64,000 bases of DNA. It comes from Hymenochaete sp. R1. Taxonomy: Eukaryota > Basidiomycota > Agaricomycetes > Hymenochaetales > Hymenochaetaceae. Location of the stretch: contig JAFREE010000110.1 in NCBI GenBank assembly GCA_019400425.1, forward strand, positions 1 to 64,000. Reading direction: 5' to 3'. The position numbers were made by a program, and so were the translations under genes. Under the pieces are notes generated by a model. That model was not told where the DNA came from. It saw only the letters and a list, made by a program, of their open reading frames with translations, and made no database searches. Positions 1 to 11,832 of this stretch are shown one piece after another; position 1 is the first letter of the stretch; each line of letters starts with the position of its first letter.

Positions 1-238
1 GAGTGACGATGGACCCCGGCGAGGCTTCGGGCTCCTGACCGAAGTGAAAATGAAGCTGACCCCACTCGGCGACCGTACCCGGGGTGCTTGCGTGTAGAAT
101 CGAAAAGTTGAATGGCGAGGACTCAACCATTGACGCCGCTCGTAAAACAAGAGGTGTGTGGTTCCTTCCAGTGGAATATTCCATTTGATACATATAAGTT
201 TAAAAGCTTGGACGTGAAAAATAAAGAACTACATCGTT
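1..238. other. window edge, no gene seen
   Basis: No convincing coding stretch. It lies immediately 3' of the minus-strand gene at 239-1558 and probably holds its 3' UTR plus flanking spacer. Confidence 0.4.
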
Positions 239-1558
239 CTACTCCTTGAGTAAACCCTCCAAAAACTGTACCGCGCGAACGAGTGCTCCGATCCGGTCCT
301 CCAACTCATACAAGCACTGGGGGAAAGATAACCTATCTTCCGAAACTCCAAGAATAGGAGCAACTCTTTCATTCACTTCTTTCATCCTATTCGCTAGCGG
401 AAAATGGGCTTTGTCTCTCCAACTTTGGCCGGCAAACTGCAAATAAATGAGTTCCACTTCGTTCCGGATTCTCTCCTTCTCGGACAACTCCAGAGCTATC
501 AGTCTGGAGAGGTCATGCTTCCTCGCTTGTCCCCTCATCCTATCTTTCAACTCGTAAATACGCAATGAGGTGTGCATTTTGAAAGCTTCCAGACAATTAA
601 ATACTGCTTGACTTTCCACTGCTTTCACCTGATGAAGCTTTTGGTCAATTTCAACCACTCTACTATATTTCTTGTAATCGTCTTCATATCTCATTATAGG
701 TTTGTCTAAGCTGGATCTTTTCAGTTTGTTGAAACATTCGTCTTCCATGAGATTTCGAAGGAAGTGATCGGAAGGAAGTTGGACTATCCACTTATACAAT
801 TCGCTGGGCTTGTCAGTACCGCCAGGAGGCCTGTGCTCGGAGAAGAAGGCCCAATACCCCTCTGCCTTCACATGTTTATCGATTTCGTTATCAAACTCGT
901 TTTGAGTTTCTCGGAGTTGGTTGTGCAAAGTTTCCCGATCTTCGACGGTCAGTGAAGAAATAGAACTAAGGCAGGATAGAATATAGTCGATGCTCTCGAC
1001 GAGCTCTTTACCTTTGTCCTTCCATTCCTGGCGGCTTTTCTCGACGATACCCCCAAATACGTTTGTTCTCTTCCGTGCATCAGATCGGCGATCTCGAACG
1101 AGCGCAACAAGAGACTTTCGAAGCGTCAATGCAGGCGCTGCTCGAGATGTAGAAAGATTTTTGAGATCTCGCAACGCAATGGCTAGCTCGTCCGACGCTT
1201 TCACTGTCTCGTAATGAATCCTCAGCTTTTCGAGACCCGTTGTTTGTTCACCAAGTTCAGAAGGAAAGAGCTTGTGTTGATACTGGTCTATGAGATCGTC
1301 AAGTTTGGCATCATCCGAAGCCTGGTCGGGGGTAGACGACGAGCTCCCTCTCGCAGCATCCAGAAGACCCCTAAGTTTGTCCTCTGCAGACGCCTTTGAA
1401 CTTGCATGTCGTGGCTCTATCCGAGGCTTTTGGAGGCCTTGGGAGCCTCCGGCCTGTTCCGAATCAGAGCCACCCTTCGGTCTTTTTGGATCACGACTGG
1501 GCGGGCGCCCATGATTCTGGTCGCCGGCGTGAGTTCGTTTCTTTGAAGATGTTTGCAT
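239..1558 (-). CDS. hypothetical coiled-coil protein, 439 aa
   Basis: Uninterrupted single-exon frame starting at an ATG at 1558. The first ~80 residues are basic and low in complexity (KKRTHAGD, then Ser, Pro and Lys rich), resembling a nuclear-type disordered tail. The rest is charged and predicted helical, with many Glu, Lys, Arg and Leu residues in heptad-like spacing; the last ~20 residues form a Leu-rich helix. I recognise no catalytic motif or named domain. It resembles in general character (disordered head, long helical body) the coiled-coil proteins at 20681 and 37529, but I could not align it convincingly to them. The uninterrupted length and sensible composition favour a real gene; its function is unknown. 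Confidence 0.65.
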   Translation of the reverse strand: MQTSSKKRTHAGDQNHGRPPSRDPKRPKGGSDSEQAGGSQGLQKPRIEPRHASSKASAEDKLRGLLDAARGSSSSTPDQASDDAKLDDLIDQYQHKLFPSELGEQTTGLEKLRIHYETVKASDELAIALRDLKNLSTSRAAPALTLRKSLVALVRDRRSDARKRTNVFGGIVEKSRQEWKDKGKELVESIDYILSCLSSISSLTVEDRETLHNQLRETQNEFDNEIDKHVKAEGYWAFFSEHRPPGGTDKPSELYKWIVQLPSDHFLRNLMEDECFNKLKRSSLDKPIMRYEDDYKKYSRVVEIDQKLHQVKAVESQAVFNCLEAFKMHTSLRIYELKDRMRGQARKHDLSRLIALELSEKERIRNEVELIYLQFAGQSWRDKAHFPLANRMKEVNERVAPILGVSEDRLSFPQCLYELEDRIGALVRAVQFLEGLLKE

Positions 1559-2447
1559 TTACACGAGACAGAACCAAGAAAGGTAGCGTGATTCAGAGGT
1601 GGTGAATGGAGTAGAATAATGAGCGAGATGGTGAATGCTGAACAGGTGTGTTGCGAGGCGCGGTTTCCAAAGATTGTAGTGATTGCCGAATAATGAGCTG
1701 TGTGTAGGGAACGGGTGTAGGGTTGGGAGGAGGGATGCAGACCTCGGAAGACGCCAAGAACTAGAAAAGGAGTGAGTGGTGAAGGACGAATCGAACATAA
1801 ATACAACAGGGCTTACAGTGAGGGAAAGGTCTGTGAGCGTTGGCAGGGTAATGCGAAGGTAAGATCGATAGATTAAGAGCGGAAGGGATCGCACAGCTGA
1901 CCCCGAGAGGATAAGCAGAGGGAACCTCTTTCTGGGAAGGAGTTGAGCCTGAGGCCTATAAAACGCATTGTGCTATAGTTTGCAGCATCAAAGTTGAATG
2001 CCCGAGTTATTATAGCACAAGATGGTACACCTATAAGTTTGCCTTAGCTGGCACGACCAATCAACTTTCGCGCAGATATGCTGATCTAGTTCTGAGATCG
2101 CGTACTAGAGCATTGCATTTGTTCGGAGAATCTGGCTATCCGAAGGACGACGAAGCTTGCGCATGAGTCCCAGTAACGACCAGGTTTCCTCAATAGTATT
2201 GCAGGATGAATCTCGTCGTGCTGCGTCACGGTATTTCCACCATTCGTAAGCCTTCAGGATCGTGTAAGTCTTCGACAGCCAGATGATTTCCTTCGATGAG
2301 TTAGCCACGCAGTGCCATGCGGAGCTTGTGATGCCTCAAACTGGAACGGGTGAGAAAAATGAAGTGAAGTAGTACTGGTACTGGTAATGGTACCAGTCAC
2401 GGTTCAAGTTCAAGCTTAAGTTGTAGTAATCGTCTGAATTGAACAAC
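1559..2447. other. spacer left of the transposon
   Basis: Upstream region of the gene at 239-1558, then spacer running to the transposon insertion site. A short minus-strand frame at 2105-2308 (67 aa, with a WLSKTYTILKAYEWWKY stretch) is the only coding-like piece. I do not recognise it, and it may be a relic. Short ACTGGTACTGGTA repeats lie near 2370-2400. Confidence 0.4.
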
Positions 2448-2496
2448 CACTGCGCGCAAGGTCGATATGACGGGGGTTCGGTTCGGTCCGGTCAGG
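2448..2496 (+). repeat. left terminal inverted repeat of CACTA element
   Basis: 49 bp identical to the reverse complement of 14841-14889; starts CACTGCGCGC and ends GGTCCGGTCAGG. AAC lies directly outside at 2445-2447. Homology to the other end stops abruptly after this repeat. Confidence 0.93.
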
Positions 2497-2981
2497 ATGG
2501 CTGGAAGGGGATGACCGGCGTTTCGGTCGAAGTGAACTAGCCCAGCCCCAAGTCAGGTCCGTTCACATGGCCTGTTCTGCGCTGGCCAGAGCCTTCGTCC
2601 ACCACACTTGTCCCTACCCTTAATATACTCTCCATCAGATCGTCTGGCGAAGCATGACCATATGTAGAGTCAGGTTGTATATTCAGTAGGTAGTTACAGG
2701 TCAATCAATGTCGCATGTACATATCTGCCCTGAGCTGCTTGAGAACAGCTTGTAGACCATAACGGGACATTAAACTCCCACGCGGCTGGTGGTATATACA
2801 CACGCGTATGGCATTAATATTTTTTTTGCATGAGATCTCGATCGTTATCCTAAACCTCCCTCCGTCAAATTAAAGACTACTAATACTAGTACAACTAGTA
2901 GTACAAGACCTTCACCCGCACGGAACGTACCATCTGATCCAGTGAAAGCAGGGTTTCGAACGCAACACATACCTTCCAAAG

Positions 2982-5900
2982 ATGCTGAAAGAAGGTAACG
3001 GGAAAGCGAAAGTAAGTCGATGTCTGGATTTTAGACGAGACCTGAGACTTACAGTATTAATGCTGTATATATATATGATCATAGTATCCACGAAGGGACA
3101 AATGGTGCGACTGCGTTATCTGTCGAGGCAAGATTGTCGCTCCCCACGTCTGGCGTCGACACCAGAACAACCCGCGTCATGTACCGGGCGAAACTTCGCA
3201 ATTGACTGCTTCGGTGGTTCCTTCGACACATTCTGGGACAAGTGCGGCAGCAAGATGTGAGGGGTATGGGCACGGAACCCCCTTGGGTATCGTATGCCCG
3301 AGTGCGTATGCCCTTCGAGCTGACGCAGTCTTGGAAGCACCTCATTCGGAACTCGACGGACATGTGATGGACATTCAAGACACAATGGGATGCGGACAGC
3401 ACGACGACATATGGGATGTGGATCAACGAGAGCCTGTCTCGCCGGTTCTTATCATCGAAGACAACCGACCGCCACATTCTCTTGTCGATGACCTACCGGA
3501 GCATGAGATGGACATTGACCCCAACCCTAGCCAGGACCCTTTATATTCGACATCGGCTTCTACCAGTCTCGGGAGCACGTCTCTGCCATCAGTGTCGGAC
3601 ACTGACGCAGCAGCCGAACGGTCCCAGCTCTGGAGGTTTATTCTTTGTCTCGTATCTTTTCTCAACCTGCGTTTTCATCTCCCACAGCGTGCTTGCAACC
3701 TCATTCTCAACGTGCTTCAACTTGTATTTCACGGTCTCGGCGCGTTAAGAGACTGTGACGAGCTTCCGAAGGACGTTCGGACTGCTTTCAAAGCAGTTGG
3801 TCTTACGGACTCATTCGCCGTCCACGTCATGTGTCCCTCGTGTCACCGTGTTTATCCTCCCGGAACTGCTTCACATACGTGCTGTGACGGCTGCGGAGCG
3901 GACCTTTTCCATCCAAAACTTACTCATGGCGGTGCCTTCGAGGGGACTCACCCTCGGAAAACTGCTTACACAGACAAGCCGAAACTGAAACTTCCCGTTC
4001 GACTGGTCAGTCATCAACTCCGCGAGCTTCTGGAGTCTGACGACACCGAAGTCGCCTGTGAGTCCTGGCGGACGAAGGTCCGCGATAATGGCGTGTTGGA
4101 GTCGGTTATGGACGGGCGAGTGTGCAAAAACTTATTAGCACCGGATGGGAGTTTATTTCTCGACAACGCCCCGTCCCGTTCCGCACCAGATGAGCTGCGG
4201 CTCGTAGCCTCTCAGGCTTGTGACGGGTTTGTTTTCATTTCTCTTTCGTTACATGGCGTATTCACCATGATCGCGCCAGTTTCAATATTCGAGGCAATGG
4301 CTCGGCAACCTATAGTGCATGTGTGATATCGCACACAATCCTCAATTTGCCCACTGAACGGAGGTACGTCTTACACGAGCAATCTGATTGCTCGACTGAC
4401 ATCTTGTCACGCGTGCTGGGTTACAGATACCAGGCCAACAACCTTTTGTTGACTGCTTTAGTTCCGGGTCCACATGAACTGTCGGGTGACGATCTTCAAC
4501 ATGTATTGAAGCTGGACGTGGACGATAAGATTATGCTCTACGAGGAAGGCATCGTTGTGAAAACTCCTTTGTATCCCGCCGGTCTGTCAAGTACACCGTT
4601 TAATCTTTGCTTCACAAAAATTCACGTTATCATGTCCTGCAAGGTCGTCGAGTTCGTCTTGCATGCGTCGCGTGTTCGATGGATCACCCCGCTCTTTGTC
4701 GGTGCACAGGTCACGCTGACCAAAGGAGCAACACCCACTTTTGTACGCGATGTATAGCTCCGAGGTCGGTTCTTACTGACGGATGCCTGACACACGGCGA
4801 GTGTTCGATGTTCAGCCGTAGCTGAGTAATTTGGTTGTTGACGTGGCCCTTTCGTCACATCAGAGTTCCCTTGTCGCACGCATGAAGAACATAAATCGAA
4901 TGCCGAAGCGTACAAAAATATGTGCGCTGGAAAGGAACGCGACGCTTTATTCAAGACGACTGGCTCCAGATATGCCGAAGTCCTTCGCCTTGATTACTTC
5001 GACTCCATTGTGATGTCCATCATCGACCCTATGCACAACATCCTTCTCGGTGAGCTACAAGATCTGCTCATGAAACATTCCATTCGCGAGATTTACCATC
5101 TGCTTCACGCCAGGAATCTGTAAGACCCAGTGGCTCGAATGTTGGATTCTTAGTCTCGCTCTGAGACGGCGGACGGAGAAAATGCCACGGGAGCTCGATC
5201 AGCTGCATTCGTATATGAAAAAGGTGACGTGCCCGTATTAGTATCGCCTCCTTTTCTTGGAATGGGAAACTTAAATGGTGTTGATTTTTAGATGGAGATG
5301 CCATCGTGGGTGGGACGTGTCCCTCAGAATATCGGATATCCCGCTGGGGGATCTCTGTCGGCTGATGAATACAAAGCATTGTTTACTGTTATCTTGCCTG
5401 TTCTCGTCAGTTTTCTGCATTGACTCTCACAATGACTCCGAATGAATGAGGGCTCACGAATCGTCTGCAGGTGCCTTTGATGTGGCGAGAGTGGCTCCCA
5501 GCGGCTCAAGACGAGTTCAAAACGACTTACGCTAAATGGCTAGTAAGTGGTACCCAAGAGAAACGGCCGCTCTCTCGTATGCAAGAAGGCGATGCGGAGA
5601 ACTTTTTGAAGCTCGCTGCGTCTCTCAAGATAATACTAGGCCGGACTGTTCGACACGATGAGATTGGACAAGCGAAGTTACTTCTCACTGAGTATCTTAA
5701 CGGCTTTCAGGAGGTACAATACAATCGTTCAAACCTGAAGGTCGAGATGTTTCATGTGCTAATCCGCGTCGGCCTTAGCTTCATCCATCTAGTGTGAAAC
5801 CCAATCATCATTGGGTTACACACGTATTTGATCAACTATTGGACTTTGGTCCTGTTTATGGTATATGGACCTTTGCCACCGAACGCTTAAACAAAGTATT

Positions 5901-7004
5901 GAAAGGCATTCGTACAAATAATCATTCCGGCGGTGACGTTGAATGCTCGTTCATGCGATCTTATTTCCGTTACGCTGCCCTTCGGCGTCAGGTTCGTTCC
6001 ATTTACACTTACTGGGTAACGTACGTGGCTCATTCAATGCATCAGTTACATCAGGTTGCAGATAACTCCGGGACTCTCCGCGACGCAGCTCGTCTTATGC
6101 TGAAGACAACTGGAGACGACCGAGGAACTGTTGGGGCTCTGGCCTCTGCTGCCTACGCGTTTGCAGACGAGGTCGACGCCAATACCATCGGGGACGGTTG
6201 AGTTTCTCAATCCTATTCGGTGCATTGGATGTCTCGCTCATACCGATACGTCCTGCTAGGTGAAGATGATATCCCGATTTTGGCTCGTAAAGCACTGCCA
6301 GTCGAGCTCCAAGATGCTTTAGTAGTTTACTTCTCTCACACTCACCCTCATGCTCAAATTAGTAACAGCGCCTCGCTGCCGTCCAATGCCTCCAACTACT
6401 TAACAACTTTGGCAATGATTCACCCACACACGTTTATACATGGCAGGCGTGTCGTGGCCAAATCAGATCCGGGTCGAGCGCCGAATTCAATTGTCCAGAC
6501 AGAAATCGACGGTCAGACGTACGCGGGTCAAGTCACTCACATTTTTACACACAAGCAAGACCGTCTCCAGCGTGCCCCTGTTTTGTACCTATACGTTCGG
6601 TGGTTCAGGCGCTTCTCCCATGAAATAGCTGACATATGGGATCCTTAGTGCGTGCATTCGTTGTGCGTATTGTCTTTCCGCTTAGACGAAGGATGCGTAG
6701 TCCTGAGCTGGAAATCAATATGTGGATGTATAACTCGAGCTTATCCCTGGACGGATCGGAAGAAGGTCCATTGCCCCTTGTGCTCCCTTCTGCCATCAAG
6801 TCTCAGGCAGCTCGCTTAACGGTCTCTCTTCGAGACCCCAGGAGTATTTATCCCGCAGAAGATACTGACCAACATGCGCCATCGGTCGATTCCGATGACG
6901 ATTTGGCAGACGAATCCGAAAGAAGGCACCTCCCTACGTCTAATCGTCTGTTGTGGATAACGATAGGCTTGTCCAGAGTAAGTGCAATTGCCTTTGAACG
7001 ATGA
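2982..7004 (+). CDS. Tnp2-family transposase of the CACTA element (multi-exon)
   Basis: Translating across about a dozen short introns gives one protein with the usual order of fungal Tnp2 transposases. Exon 1 (10 codons from ATG 2982) splices at about 3084 to an N-terminal zinc-finger motif (CDCVICRGKIVAPHVWRRH). Next come a second Cys cluster (MCPSCHRVYPPG, then CDGCGADLFH near 3830-3910), ALVPGPHELSG, the CTRC block, SIIDPMHNILLG near 5020-5045, MEMPSWVGR near 5292, KPNHHWVTH near 5800, and FGPVYGIWTF followed by TERLNKVLKG near 5850-5900. Apparent breaks near 4235, 4365, 4590, 5050 and 6200 resolve as introns. One junction near 6646 remains unresolved: a TAG after IADIWDP before the PELEINMWMY exon. 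It may be a real nonsense change or an unusual splice. The 3' end at 7004 is approximate. Confidence 0.85.
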
Positions 7005-7158
7005 CTACGACTTTACTAGACAATTTTCAACCAGGACGGAGGATTTTAACTAGAGGTAAGGTCCTGTATACCATTTCGGTGATGTATCAATTCCTATTCC
7101 ATGATCGACAATTTACACATCTTCGTGTGCACACGCAATATTACGCCCTTTCCTCGCG

Positions 7159-8888
7159 TCACCATCCGGGCGGACCGTCCGCCAACTTCCGCATTGCGTC
7201 CTCGGCTCCTTGTATTCCATATTTGTTTACCAACCATTCCCTGCTGACCATAGACTTAAAGACCGTACGGTCGGTCCAAGTCGGATCAAACTCATTGTTG
7301 ACTCTACCCAGGTAAGCCCTAGGTTTCTTTGCGGCGGTCACTCCATTACTTTTGCGTGCCTTCTTTTCATGCACGATCTTATCTAGTTCGTCCATTACGG
7401 CGTTGATCTTAAACACACAGCGTTTGGTATGTTTTCATCATTAGCGGTTGAAGGAAACTCACCGTGTCGGGTCTGTGTCCTGGGCGCACCCTCTCAACGA
7501 TGGCTTCGGGGCCCTCGTATCCTGCACTCTTCTCCAACTCCCTCCTTCTAGAGTTCGATACTGATGTGGAAGGAGCTCTGTCCAGGTCTACGTCGCTGAG
7601 GGCTTCTGACATGAAAGGTGTGTGCAAAAAACCAGTTGGGTCTCGATGGAATTGCCGAACGTAGTCGGGCACGGCCCCACGGCGAGCATCCTTCAGCTGC
7701 GACGTCGTGAGTTAGAACCGAGACGCTCTCACTTCATCTAGACGTCTCAACTAACTTACGTCATGCTGCCTCCTCGCTCGTCTTGCCCGGCGTTTCTTCT
7801 CATCGCGCCTCTCCTTAGAAGCAGTGTTAGTCGATATTTCGAACTCTTTCCTCCAAGCACGAAGATGCTCTTTCGTGAACGAAGAAACGTCTCCTATCGT
7901 AAATCGAATGCCTTCCACGGTCAGTGCAAAGGCAGGAGAGTCCTGGTAGAGCGCATCGTCGTCAGTCTTTATTTAAAACGAAAAGAGAGCTTCAATGTTC
8001 ACCTTATTCGTTTGATCTGCATACACCTTTCCTGCAACTCGTTCGACAAGCCGGGCGTTGGTGGGATGGTCGACGTCTTCAGTGAGGTCGGGTCTCAGGT
8101 ATTTTTTACCATCCTCTTCGAACTCGCCAGCGGTTTCAGGCAAATACTCCCCAATAGTTTTTCTGGTGAGTTTAGTCACAGAGGCCATTTCGGCACCTGT
8201 GATTCGCTGAGGGGAAGGGTATGAGCAAAACAAATATGATAGTGGTTCACATACGTGCCTGCAATCCAAGCCTGACTGACTTTTGAGTCGCGTCCAGGTT
8301 TCGCAACGGCTCACTCAATATGTATAAGGGATCTCCGTTGTCCTTCCTCGTTTTTTTTCTCCTTCTTAGACGTAGTACGTCTTGACATTCGCTGTCGGCG
8401 TCGTTTACGCTGTCGTCGTCCAAACGGGTCTGTAAGGCGTCGATTTTGGTATTTTGGGCCTTTACGGCTAGCTCCAACTGTTCGAGACGCTGCAAAATTG
8501 CACTGGTGTGCACGGACGGAGTGAGGGCCGAGTGTTGCAGGCTCGAGGAATTCGGCCTGTTTGTCGAGTATGCGGATAAAGGTGCACTCATTGGGTAGTT
8601 TCCATGACTGATGCTATTCGCATACGATGAACGACGGGTGTTGTTTCCATATGGCATGATGAGCCGGTGATCGGAGAGAGATCCTGGCGTCTGAGACCGC
8701 GACAGTTCATATTGAGACTGATGTGGCGCGATTCCGGATAGGGGAAGCTGCCATGGCGAGCTCCCCTCAGACGAAGGCGTACTGTTATTTGTCCGCAGCG
8801 GGGGTTCCGGAACATAGTGGTCGACGTTGAACTCGTCCGTGTCGTACGAGGGCAGATTTCGTACGGATGGATTTTCGCGGTCATACAT
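7159..8888 (-). CDS. companion protein (ORF2) of the CACTA element, 505 aa
   Basis: Five exons read on the minus strand: 8255-8888, 8003-8196, 7760-7966, 7463-7696 and 7159-7407. They total 1518 nt and give 505 residues with no internal stop. The N-terminal ~140 residues are disordered (Ser, Pro, Asn, Tyr rich). A coiled-coil segment follows (ILQRLEQLELAVKAQNTKID) with a basic patch (RLRRRKKTRKDNGD). A conserved-looking C-terminal half ends KLADGPPGW, with a second strongly basic helix (ERRDEKKRRARRARRQHD). I recall similar unnamed proteins in Agaricomycetes, apparently linked to transposons; that is recollection, not a search. It could be a DNA-binding partner of the transposase (the TnpA role), which is inference. 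The frame stays open upstream to 9203, but that part is antisense to the captured Arp1 fragment, so I start at ATG 8888. The intron at 7967-8002 is only 36 nt, and the last acceptor is AAG. Confidence 0.7.
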
Positions 8889-9059
8889 CTGGGATGGGGG
8901 ACGTCGAGGGTAGCAGGAAAACCCTCGGGCTCTCGAGGTTTTGCGTGGGTAAGTATATATATATGCTCCATCATTTTTAAATTTGCGCGACGCGTTACGA
9001 ACGCGTCCTGTCACACAGTAACATCCCTGGTTCGCTTTAATGTGTCCACCCAGATCTAG

Positions 9060-9715
9060 ATCTAATGTTGGGTAACTTTCATTGTGTGTTATTAACAGAG
9101 GCGCCTTTGAACCCACGGAGCAGTCGATACCTTGCGGCTCAAATATTCTTTGATACACACAACGTTCGCGCATTGTTCCCATCAGTGCAAGCCGTTCTAC
9201 CATCGTGAGTAAAACGAGAAAGGCTTGCCAGCTAAAGTCTCAATCGCTCACCCGACATTCTTCAGGTCGAACAACTGTCATTGTTCTGGATACTGGAGAT
9301 GGTGTCACACATGCATACCCCGTATATGAAGGGGTTTGAATGCCAGCAGCCATTCGCCGGGTCGATGTTGCAGGCCAGGATGTGACAGACCCCCTCCAAC
9401 TTCTTATCCGGAAAGCAGGGCATCATCTGCATACAACGTTCGAACGAGAGTCCGTGCGCACGATCATAGAACGGTGCAGCTACGTTGCTGCTATCCCTTC
9501 AAAAGAAGAGAAGGATGCGACTGAAAGGCTGGAAGAGTTCCGTTTACCGGGCGGGACTGCGGTTCAGATTGGGGCTGAGCGGTCCGCGCCCCTGAAATCT
9601 TGTTCAACCCAGAACTTGTCGGACTGGAGTATGCTGGCATCCGCCAAGTGGTAGAGGACTCGATTAGTCGAGTCGGCATGGATTTAAGGAAGAGTTTGTT
9701 TTCGCATGTGACAAT
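9060..9715 (+). pseudogene. captured fragment of actin-related protein 1 (centractin), decayed
   Basis: Plus-strand translation gives actin-fold blocks in the right order: [18 protein letters not shown] near 9095-9150, then an apparent intron (GTGAGT at about 9205, acceptor CAG at about 9266), then [19 protein letters not shown]. After a TGA at 9337-9339 follow MPAAIRRVDVAG, LRKAGHHLHTT and the AVQIGAERxRAPEILFNPEL stretch. This last block matches Arp1 better than conventional actin. A one-base loss near 9583 shifts the frame; after it APEILFNPELVGLEYAG and MDLRKSLFSHV continue. The N-terminal nucleotide-binding half and the extreme C-terminus are absent. Because an intron is retained, the piece came from genomic DNA, not from a spliced RNA. 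It lies wholly inside the transposon, between two minus-strand genes, and cannot encode a working protein. Confidence 0.85.
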
Positions 9716-9822
9716 CGAAACCCTATATGGGTACATTTATTGTTCTTCGCACTTGTCGGGAAACTGAGTCTACTGTAACCTCGACATGGACTATCCTTGG
9801 TTGGTTTTGCTTCTCCATACTA

Positions 9823-11832
9823 CTACTGACTTTCTTGCTTGCAATTCAGAACGTAACCGGCCCGCTGATGGTCACCATTTCTTGCGCCCCACCGTCTCGA
9901 CCTCCGACACCGGGACTCGCGAACCGGACTTGGAACTGCGACAACAATTGGATCAGCGAGAACCAAAAGAAGAAAGACACGAACCGGGTAGACGAGGCCT
10001 GCCGCCTCTGCCGACTCTACAGTCTGCATCAGCGCGTCGACATCATTCGACGCCTTTTCCATTTCGTCCAGGAAGGCTCGGCCTGCGCCAACGACACCTC
10101 CAATAAAAAACCGCGACACCCCCTTAACGAGACCGCGAAGGATTCGAACGGCGAAGTAATACACGCCGCATCCGGCCACAATCAGAGTGTGGTATAGCTT
10201 AATCATTCTGAATAGCTTGCCTAATTCAAACATGAGTGATTTGAATTCCACTTCACGCATCCCGATTACTTACTTCGAGTCCGGATCCTTCAAGATTCGA
10301 GATACACCGACAGTTGTCCGATGGATGGAAAGCGACGGTAGATGGTAGACAGCCGGCGACACGGGATTTGGTACGGAAATCACACGCTCGATCTTCTCGA
10401 GCTTCTCGCAGCTTTTTAATTATTATGCATATAAATTCCATTCAGTTTAATGAATCAGACACTCGTAATTTTGACTGTGTATACCGCTCAAGGAAAACTC
10501 CCGCATCCGTATCAGTAATACAATAATATGATTCTGAAGCACCGAGAAATTGAAAATGTTTCGCATTTACACTTGAGTCCATTGCATCCATCCTTTTCTT
10601 ATTCATCTACACGGCGAGTCGTGTACATCTCTACTCATATCACAATGCGAAATATTTCAAATCCAATGCTATGGAAAATGCGTAGGAAAAAACAACTATT
10701 GGAAGATCTAACTGCAATCCAGCCATGCAGCAAACGCGCGAGGCGTAGCCTCTCGTTCGTCGAAGATGGTGGCTGATAACCTCTGCATACACAATCAGCC
10801 CGACCTGTTTTTTGAATGTGCTGAGCACTTACGTCTCGTCGACCCTGGAACGTCCATCGACTCGGGTCATCAAACCCATGCTTTTCTTATATTCGATGTT
10901 CTCGTACATCTCTGGATAAGTCATTCCGAATTGCTCCACTTCCTTCGCCTCACGTCTCTTGTCGATTTTGTATTCGGCGCCGTGGTCGTCTAAAAGACCC
11001 TCGACGTTAATGAGTTGAAGAAACGATGCGCGTCGTTTCTTGAGCCTGGTGCTCAGACGAAATAGAATTTTCTGGGGATCGAGCCTTGGAGGAGACGGTG
11101 GAGGTGGTCGCTTAGTACCTATAGATGTTTTCGTCTTCACCACACCTCTATGAGCCAAATGGGCCTCATTTGCGACTTGAGAACTGTCATCCATTCCCGA
11201 GTTCTTACGAGACAAATCGTTGAGATCGCGAATTATCGTCGTGGGTAGACCTGAAAACGCCCATGAGATATCATCATTAAACATAGACGACGATGTCCTT
11301 ACTCTCCGCTCGAGACCCGCTTTCCAATGATGCCGCACGCCTTCAGTCCAAGAAAAAACCCCTTGTCGAATTTTCTCGCATCTACGGTAAAGAAGTCGAT
11401 GTCATATAGTGTCGGCGAGCAGCCGCGTTGACCATTTCTCCTTGATCTCCCATCCGGGCCAACTTGAACTTCCGAAGTGTGTTTGGCCCGCGGGCACTTC
11501 TCTATTCGTAGCACTCGGATCTGACGAGATCCAGTACAGCGAAATCCGGTCAAAGGCGTGTGGATCAACTCAATGCTATTTGGATCTGATAGCAGGATTG
11601 AGCTACACGAACAGAACAAGAATCGAGGATGCGTACGTTTGGATCCTGAGCTCCCGCTTGAGCGTGAGGGAGAGCAGTCGTGGTTCTTGAGCGACGAAAC
11701 TTCAGCCCTCGGTGAATGAACAGAATGTTCAACCACCTGGCACTTTTGATTCCACTCAATAAGCGTGTTGCGGTAGATTGCCATCATCTTATGGTGAGAT
11801 GCAGTCGCAGAAGTGGACGACATTTTGGTCAC
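9823..11832 (-). CDS. unrecognised gene carried by the CACTA element (approximate limits)
   Basis: Several minus-strand frames in succession have coding character. From the 5' end: a Ser-rich start near 11823 (MSSTSATASHHKMMAIYRNT); a middle exon around 10829-11300 (SSMFNDDISWAFSGLPTTII, later a Pro run KRPPPPSPPR and a charged helix with LINVEGLLDDHGAEYKID); and a distal part around 9823-10260 with a hydrophobic helix (LIVAGCGVYYFAVRILRGLV) and an acidic helix (FLDEMEKASNDVDALMQTVE). The exon joins could not be fixed, so treat the limits as outer bounds. The hydrophobic helix raises the possibility of a membrane-bound product. No known domain was recognised. It could be a captured host gene or an element-specific gene. 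Confidence 0.4.

Noticed and set aside
4231..6220. Frameshifts and stops in the transposase
   Set aside because: Each break checked (near 4235, 4365, 4590, 5050, 5290, 5710, 6200) disappears when a short GT-AG intron is removed, and conserved Tnp2 blocks then join in frame. Only the one near 6646 stays open.
8889..9203. N-terminal extension of the ORF2 companion protein up to 9203
   Set aside because: This stretch is the antisense of the captured Arp1 fragment, so its openness does not support it as part of the original protein; the ATG at 8888 is preferred.
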